DNA from: Devosia sp. 66-22
GTDB taxonomy: Bacteria > Pseudomonadota > Alphaproteobacteria > Rhizobiales > Devosiaceae
Length of the DNA stretch: 64,000 bases
Direction of reading: 5' to 3'
NCBI GenBank assembly: GCA_001899065.1
Contig: MKUZ01000019.1
Coordinates: 19,129-83,128, forward strand
The notes beneath the pieces are model-generated. The model saw only the letters and a program-made list of their open reading frames with translations. It searched no databases and had not been told where the DNA came from. The stretch's first letter is position 1. Every line of letters begins with the position of its first letter. Below, one piece after another: positions 59,502 to 64,000 of this stretch. The translations under genes were made by a program, and so were the position numbers.

Positions 59502-60824
59502 ATGATCCCGCGCTATTCCCGTCCCGACATGGTGGCCATCTGGTCGCCCGAGACCAAGTTCCGCATCTGGTTCGAGATCGAGGCGCACGCAACCTTCGCG
59601 CTCGCCGATCTGGGCGTCGTGCCGCGCGAGGCCGCGCAGGTGATCTGGGACAAGGGCAGTGCGGCGACGTTCGACGTGGCGCGCATCGATGAGATCGAGG
59701 CGACGACCAAGCACGACGTCATCGCCTTCCTCACCCATCTGAGCGAGATCGTCGGACCGGAAGCGCGCTTCGTGCACCAGGGCATGACCAGCTCGGACGT
59801 GCTCGACACCACGCTCGCGGTGCAGCTCGCCCGCGCCTCCGACATCCTCCTCGCCGACCTCGACGCACTGCTCGCGGCGATCAAGCGGCGAGCCAAGGAG
59901 CACAAATACTCCATCACCATCGGGCGCTCGCACGGCATCCATGCCGAGCCGACGACCTTCGGCATCAAGCTTGCCGAAGCCTATGCCGAGTTCGCGCGCA
60001 ATCGCGAGCGGCTGGTGGCGGCGCGCAAGGAGATCGCGACCTGCGCCATTTCGGGCGCCATCGGCACGTTCGCCAATATCGATCCGTCGGTCGAAGCCTA
60101 TGTGGCCGACAAGCTCGGGCTCGCGGTGGAGCCGGTGTCGACACAGGTGATCCCGCGCGATCGGCACGCGATGTTCTTTGCCACGCTTGGCGTCATCGCC
60201 TCCTCGATCGAGCGGGTTGCCACCGAGATCCGGCATCTGCAGCGCACCGAAGTGCTCGAGGCCGAGGAGTATTTCTCGCCGGGCCAGAAGGGCTCCTCGG
60301 CGATGCCGCACAAGCGCAACCCCGTGCTGAGCGAGAACCTCACGGGCCTCGCGCGGCTGGTGCGCGGCATGGTGACGCCGGCGCTCGAGAATGTCGCCCT
60401 CTGGCACGAGCGCGACATCTCGCACTCGTCGGTCGAGCGCATGATCGGCCCCGACGCGACGGTGACGCTCGACTTCGCGCTGGCGCGCCTCACCGGGATG
60501 ATCGACAAGCTGTTGGTCTACCCCGAGAACATGAAGCGCAACCTCGACCTGCTGGGCGGGCTGCACAATTCGCAGCGCGTGCTGCTGGCGCTGACACAGG
60601 CCGGCCTCAGCCGCGAAGCAGCCTATGCGGCGGTGCAGCGCAACGCCATGAAGGTGTGGGAGATGCGCGGCGACCGTGCCGGGCAATTTGCGAGTCTGCT
60701 CAAGGCCGACGCCGAGGTTTCTCAGAAACTGAATCCGGCGCAGATCGACGCCATGTTCGACGACTTCTACCATCTGAAGCATGTCGACGCGATCTTCGAG
60801 CGCGTCTTCGGGCCCGAGCTGTGA
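59502..60824 (+). CDS. purB: Adenylosuccinate lyase
   Basis: This 440-residue enzyme acts twice in purine synthesis, making AICAR and AMP with release of fumarate. It has the fumarase/aspartase signature GSSAMPHKRNPVLSENLTGLAR, a catalytic SHGIHAEPTTFG and the helical core of the family. The ATG follows the rpe stop by one base. The stop overlaps the GTG of the GNAT gene. Confidence 0.98.
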   Translation: MIPRYSRPDMVAIWSPETKFRIWFEIEAHATFALADLGVVPREAAQVIWDKGSAATFDVARIDEIEATTKHDVIAFLTHLSEIVGPEARFVHQGMTSSDVLDTTLAVQLARASDILLADLDALLAAIKRRAKEHKYSITIGRSHGIHAEPTTFGIKLAEAYAEFARNRERLVAARKEIATCAISGAIGTFANIDPSVEAYVADKLGLAVEPVSTQVIPRDRHAMFFATLGVIASSIERVATEIRHLQRTEVLEAEEYFSPGQKGSSAMPHKRNPVLSENLTGLARLVRGMVTPALENVALWHERDISHSSVERMIGPDATVTLDFALARLTGMIDKLLVYPENMKRNLDLLGGLHNSQRVLLALTQAGLSREAAYAAVQRNAMKVWEMRGDRAGQFASLLKADAEVSQKLNPAQIDAMFDDFYHLKHVDAIFERVFGPEL

Positions 60825-61231
60825 GCATCACCTACGCGCAGGAGCAGGCTCTCAGCGCGGCTGACTATATCGCCGTTCTAGGAACGACCTATATGCGCGA
60901 CCGCCGGCCGGTGGGCAATGTGGCGCGCGTCGAGAAGATGCTCGCCGGCTCCAATATGGTGGTCACGGCGCGCGAAGCCGACGGCGAGATCATTGGCGTG
61001 CTGCGCGGCATCTCGGACGGCGAGTGGGTGTGCTATGTCGCCGACCTCGCCGTGCATGCCGACCACCAGCGTAAAGGCATCGGCACGGGCATGCTCAATA
61101 CCTGCAAGAGCCTCCTCGGCCCCGGCATGGGCATCGTGCTGGTCGCCTATCCGGAAGCGCACGACTATTATCGCCGGATCGGCATGGGCGAGATGCAGGC
61201 GTTCTACATCGACCGCGAGATCCGCACGTGA
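60821..61231 (+). CDS. GNAT family N-acetyltransferase
   Basis: This 136-residue acetyltransferase has AREADGEIIGVLRGISDGEWVCYVADLAVHADHQRKGIGTGML, with the Q/RxxGxG-type acetyl-CoA loop, and YYRRIGMGEMQAFYIDRE at the end. The start is a GTG overlapping the purB stop; the stop overlaps the GTG of the next gene. It is the third gene of the purB operon. The acceptor is unknown. Confidence 0.87.
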   Translation: MSITYAQEQALSAADYIAVLGTTYMRDRRPVGNVARVEKMLAGSNMVVTAREADGEIIGVLRGISDGEWVCYVADLAVHADHQRKGIGTGMLNTCKSLLGPGMGIVLVAYPEAHDYYRRIGMGEMQAFYIDREIRT

Positions 61232-61785
61232 AGATCGCCGAAGCCGACATCCTCATCGCGCCGGGCCTGGGCAATTCCGGACCGGAGCACTGGCAGCGCC
61301 GCTGGAGCGAGCGGATGGCCACCGCCCGAACCATCGAGCAGGATGACTGGAACAATCCGCGGCTCGCCGACTGGGTGGACCGCATCCACCAGGAGATCCT
61401 GCTGTCGACGCGGCCCGTGGTGCTGATCGGCCATTCGCTGGCGGTCGCCGCCATCGTCCACACCGCGCAGCTCCGGCTCAAGGACACCAAGGTGCGCGGC
61501 GCCTTCCTCGTCTCCCCGCCCGACCTCGAGCGCGACGACATGCCCGAGGAGATCCACGCCTTCCGCAATGTGCCGACCGATCCCCTGCCCTTCCCCTCGA
61601 TGGTTGTCGGCTCGACCAGCGATCCCTACGCCTCCTATGAGCGTATCCAGGGATTCGCCGCAGACTGGGGCTCGGCCTTCCAGCCGGCGGGCGACGCCGG
61701 CCATATCAACGCGGCTTCCGGGCACGGCCCCTGGCCCGAGGGTCTGCTGATGTTCGCCGAGCTGATGAAAAGGCTGAAGGCTTAA
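61228..61785 (+). CDS. RBBP9/YdeN-type alpha/beta hydrolase
   Basis: This 185-residue small hydrolase of the RBBP9/YdeN type begins DILIAPGLGNSGPEHWQRRW and has the nucleophile in VLIGHSLAVAAI, an Asp in VVGSTSDPYAS and a late His in DAGHINAASGHGPWPEG. It begins with a GTG overlapping the GNAT stop (GTGA). The substrate is unknown. Two hairpins follow its stop. Confidence 0.88.
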   Translation: MKIAEADILIAPGLGNSGPEHWQRRWSERMATARTIEQDDWNNPRLADWVDRIHQEILLSTRPVVLIGHSLAVAAIVHTAQLRLKDTKVRGAFLVSPPDLERDDMPEEIHAFRNVPTDPLPFPSMVVGSTSDPYASYERIQGFAADWGSAFQPAGDAGHINAASGHGPWPEGLLMFAELMKRLKA

Positions 61786-61801
61786 TCTTTGACAGTATCT
61801 T

Positions 61802-61830
61802 CCCGGGACCAGCGCCGATAAGGTCCCGGG
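61802..61830 (+). terminator. Hairpin after the RBBP9-type gene
   Basis: CCCGGGACC (61802-61810) and GGTCCCGGG (61822-61830) form a perfect 9-bp stem with an eleven-base loop, 17 bases after the stop. No T run follows, so it is a weak or Rho-aided terminator. Confidence 0.5.
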
Positions 61831-61885
61831 GTCGATGAGTGGTGCTGGGCAGCCCCGGAAATCACGCATTCAGCGTCCGACACTG

Positions 61886-61918
61886 GGCCGCTTGGGGGAT
61901 GGGAGCCCCTGAGCGGCC
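61886..61918. terminator. Second hairpin between convergent hydrolase genes
   Basis: GGCCGCT (61886-61892) pairs with AGCGGCC (61912-61918), with inner GGGG/CCCC pairing around GATGGGAG. It lies just before the stop of the leftward hydrolase and may serve both directions. Confidence 0.45.
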
Positions 61919-61926
61919 TCCGGATT

Positions 61927-62904
61927 CTAGGGGATTGTCTGGCGCAGGAAGGCGAGCGTCGCCGCCAGGGCCTCCTCGCCCTGCGGCAGATCGAGATTGA
62001 ACTGATATTCGTGCCCCAGCGCCGGCTCGAGCCCGGCGGGGAAGAACAGGCCGTCGACCGGCACGCCCAGTTCGGTCAGCCGCTCGACCATGCGATGCGC
62101 CTGCGGTTCGAGGGGATCGCCATTGCCGCTGGTGATGAAGCTGGGCGGGAATGCCGGCGTCAGATTGCCCACGATGGTGGCGAGCCTGAACCGCTCGTCG
62201 GCCATGAAGTCGTGGATGCCCGAATAGGCCCACAGCACCGCGCGCACGAACCAGCTCGGATCGGCGCCCATACCCTCGAGGTCAAAGGCGCCGGAAACCA
62301 GGATCGCGCCCTTGATCGTGCCGGCGGGCACGGCAGGTGCGATCCCGAGCGCCTCGGCATAGCCCGGATCGGTGGCGATGAGCGTCACCTGCGACGCGAT
62401 CTGCGCACCCGCCGAATCGCCGGCGATGACGATGCGAGCGGGATCGACATTGAGCTCGGCGGCATGCGCCAGCACGTAGCCGAGCGCAGCGTTCACCTGA
62501 CGGACGGGCTCGGGATAGGCCGTGCCATGGCCGGTCGAATACTCGACCGCGATGGCGGTGTAGCCCTCGCCGGCCAGCACGCGCAGATAGTTCGAGACGC
62601 CCTGCTTGCTCCCCGCGATCCAGGCGCCGCCATGCACCCACACCACCGTCGGCTGTGCCGCGGCGCCTTCGCGGACGAACACATCGAGGCGCTCGGACGG
62701 TCCCGGCCCGTAGTCGATGTCGGCACGGGTGACGATGCCGGCAGGCACGTGCTTGGCGAGCCGCTCTTCGGACGCCGCGTCGCCACGCGCGAATACGTAT
62801 TGGATGATGGCGACCGTCGGCCACGGGCTCAGCCGGAAGGCGAGCACGACAAGCACAAGGAGGGCGGCAAGGATGCCGCCCGTCCACAGCAGGACCCGCT
62901 TCAT
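61927..62904 (-). CDS. Alpha/beta hydrolase of the hormone-sensitive-lipase (esterase) type
   Basis: This 325-residue membrane-anchored esterase starts with a signal anchor (VLLWTGGILAALLVLVVLAF). It has HGGAWIAGSKQGVSNYLRVLAG (HGG oxyanion motif) and the GDSAGAQIASQ nucleophile elbow, the hallmarks of the hormone-sensitive-lipase family. A late acidic residue and His lie in GNGDPLEP and ALGHEYQF. Its likely location is the periplasmic face. The substrate is a short-chain ester in relatives. Confidence 0.9.
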   Translation of the reverse strand: MKRVLLWTGGILAALLVLVVLAFRLSPWPTVAIIQYVFARGDAASEERLAKHVPAGIVTRADIDYGPGPSERLDVFVREGAAAQPTVVWVHGGAWIAGSKQGVSNYLRVLAGEGYTAIAVEYSTGHGTAYPEPVRQVNAALGYVLAHAAELNVDPARIVIAGDSAGAQIASQVTLIATDPGYAEALGIAPAVPAGTIKGAILVSGAFDLEGMGADPSWFVRAVLWAYSGIHDFMADERFRLATIVGNLTPAFPPSFITSGNGDPLEPQAHRMVERLTELGVPVDGLFFPAGLEPALGHEYQFNLDLPQGEEALAATLAFLRQTIP

Positions 62905-62911
62905 TGGGCGG

Positions 62912-63385
62912 TCAGTAGCGCTGGGCGACGAAGGTGATCTTCTTTTCGCCCGTGCCCTTGGCCGGGGTGTAGTCGCAGCGCAGCGTATCGAGCAGCGGCC
63001 GGTCCTGGCCGAGCAGATTGGAGATGATGCTGAGCAGGAGGCTCGGGCGGCACACCATGGTGTCGGCGCTCCAGGCGACGCCGTTGCCGCATGATGTCCG
63101 GCGCAGCTTGGCGTGGACGAAGATGCCCTCGACGTCCCAGTTCAGCCGTCCCTCGCAGCGCACGCCATTGCCGCGCACCGAATAGGTGGCGCGCTGCTTG
63201 AGGCAGAACGAGAAGGTGTAGCCGTCATAGATGCGTCCCACCGCCCGATAGCAGTTGGAGACGATGACGCCGCCCGGCACCTCGGGCACGATCACCCGGA
63301 CTTCGGGTTCGGCCGCGGCGGCCTGGCCGCCCAGCATGAGAAGTGCCACGGCAAACGCGGCGATCGAATGAACCAACCGACGCAT
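62912..63385 (-). CDS. Hypothetical exported cysteine-rich protein
   Basis: This 157-residue protein has a signal peptide (MRRLVHSIAAFAVALLMLGG) and six cysteines in the mature part, consistent with three disulfides. It has the segments VSNCYRAVGRIYDGYTFSFCLKQRATYSVRGNGVRCEGRLNWD and VAWSADTMVCRPSLLLSI. I do not recognise a family. It lies between the esterase and the META-domain gene in the same direction and may be cotranscribed with both. Confidence 0.72.
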   Translation of the reverse strand: MRRLVHSIAAFAVALLMLGGQAAAAEPEVRVIVPEVPGGVIVSNCYRAVGRIYDGYTFSFCLKQRATYSVRGNGVRCEGRLNWDVEGIFVHAKLRRTSCGNGVAWSADTMVCRPSLLLSIISNLLGQDRPLLDTLRCDYTPAKGTGEKKITFVAQRY

Positions 63386-63426
63386 GATTAGTCCTCCTGA
63401 AAAATGCGACCCGGGCAGCGCCCCGC

Positions 63427-64000
63427 TCAGTTCGCCGAAAATTTCGCCAGCTCGGCACCGGCCGCATCGTGCAGCACCAGCTTGCCCTGCGCATCGATGC
63501 TGAACGATGCCGTGCGCTCGAGCGCATCGTGGAACTTGCGCTCCTGGTCCATCACTGCTTCGGCGCAGGCCATCAGCGTGCCCGCCAGCGGGCCGAAGGT
63601 GATCTTGTCGGCGGCAATCGTCGCCGTGCCGCCAAAGCCGTTGCAGCCGCTGTGCCCGGTCACCGTGCCGTCCGCGGCGATGGTGAGCGTCGATTGCAGG
63701 TCGTCGATCACGCCGCCGCCGCCGAAATCCTCCGCAAGCCAGCTTCCCACGATGGCCGGCGCGGCGGCCGGTTCGTCGCCGCCGCCAGTGCGCTGGACCA
63801 TGAGCTCGAAGCCATCGAGCTGCGTGCCGTCGAAAGCTACGTGCTCGGTGGTGGTGAACATCAGCTCGCCCGCGGCGCTGATCGAAGCGCGCAGCGCATA
63901 GCGGTGGCCCTCCTCGAGCGCGCCGGCGGGATAAGGCAGCGTGAAGGGCGTCGGGCTGGTGCGGGCCGGGATCGTCACCTCGGCGAGCGTCGTGGCGGGG
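63427..64000 (-). CDS. META (HslJ-like) domain lipoprotein-type protein, partial
   Basis: The gene runs off the right edge, so its start is missing. The visible part begins with a YbaY-like segment (PARTSPTPFTLPYPAGALEEGHRYALRASISAAGELMFTTTEH). A META/HslJ domain follows (IVGSWLAEDFGGGGVIDDLQSTLTIAADGTVTGHSGCNGFGGTATIAADKITFGPLAGTLMACAEAVMDQERKFHDAL), with the typical SGCNGFGG and TLMACxE. META proteins lie in the outer membrane or periplasm and are linked to stress. Confidence 0.88.
   Translation of the reverse strand, partial: PATTLAEVTIPARTSPTPFTLPYPAGALEEGHRYALRASISAAGELMFTTTEHVAFDGTQLDGFELMVQRTGGGDEPAAAPAIVGSWLAEDFGGGGVIDDLQSTLTIAADGTVTGHSGCNGFGGTATIAADKITFGPLAGTLMACAEAVMDQERKFHDALERTASFSIDAQGKLVLHDAAGAELAKFSAN

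Overview
The window is a GC-rich, densely packed stretch of a Hyphomicrobiales-type alphaproteobacterial chromosome. A Devosia-like organism is my best guess. This is an inference from DUF2336, a BTLCP cysteine peptidase beside a two-domain PilZ protein, a cysE-DUF3126 pair, the zinc-finger/monooxygenase pair and the rpe-purB pairing. I see no prophage, insertion sequence, CRISPR array or rRNA. One tRNA, Leu(UAA), is present at 47228-47313. Most genes are chromosomal housekeeping or environmental-response genes, often coupled by ATGA, GTGA or TGATG overlaps.

Left part (1-15 kb): a partial FAD monooxygenase, DUF2336, a lytic transglycosylase-like protein, a nitroreductase and a class III cyclase/TolB-like/TPR protein broken by an in-frame TGA. 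A stress-type regulatory block follows: an ECF42 sigma factor, three DGPF/YciI proteins, then a divergent ArsR operon of three SRPBCC proteins, two alpha/beta hydrolases and a YdeI-like protein. The divergent promoter region carries repeated TCAACC/GGTTGA sites. At 14.8-15.2 kb lies the tail of a chemoreceptor whose front part is gone, next to a secreted GH31 glycosidase.

Middle (17-33 kb): thrS, yidD, an Fe-S scaffold protein, folE and hisI form a core segment. A VOC protein and two AraC regulators sit between folE and hisI, and one regulator is cut by an in-frame TAG. Then come slyX, a rhomboid protease, PAS and PilZ proteins, a BTLCP peptidase, a FecR-like exported protein, YbjQ, DUF3126, cysE and a hydrolase.

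Right part (33-64 kb): an MFS exporter; a gluconate/pentose-phosphate cluster (gnd, an SDR, gntK with a LacI-type operator) beside an ARMT1-like DUF89 protein; ogt with an ASCH-like/winged-helix protein; a TipAS-type MerR regulator with a textbook 19-bp-spacer promoter; and a B12-type radical SAM protein with unusual C-x4-C-x2-C spacing, tightly coupled to a 60-residue ORF. These are followed by tRNA-Leu, an AlkD-like protein, a HigBA toxin-antitoxin pair with a probably leaderless promoter, gpt, map, radC, ccdA, a PadR-controlled ABC exporter, rpe, purB and several hydrolases. The best candidate for something undescribed is the 60-aa ORF/B12-radical SAM pair at 44996-47201. The ArsR-tail duplication at 10.8-11.1 kb is the second.
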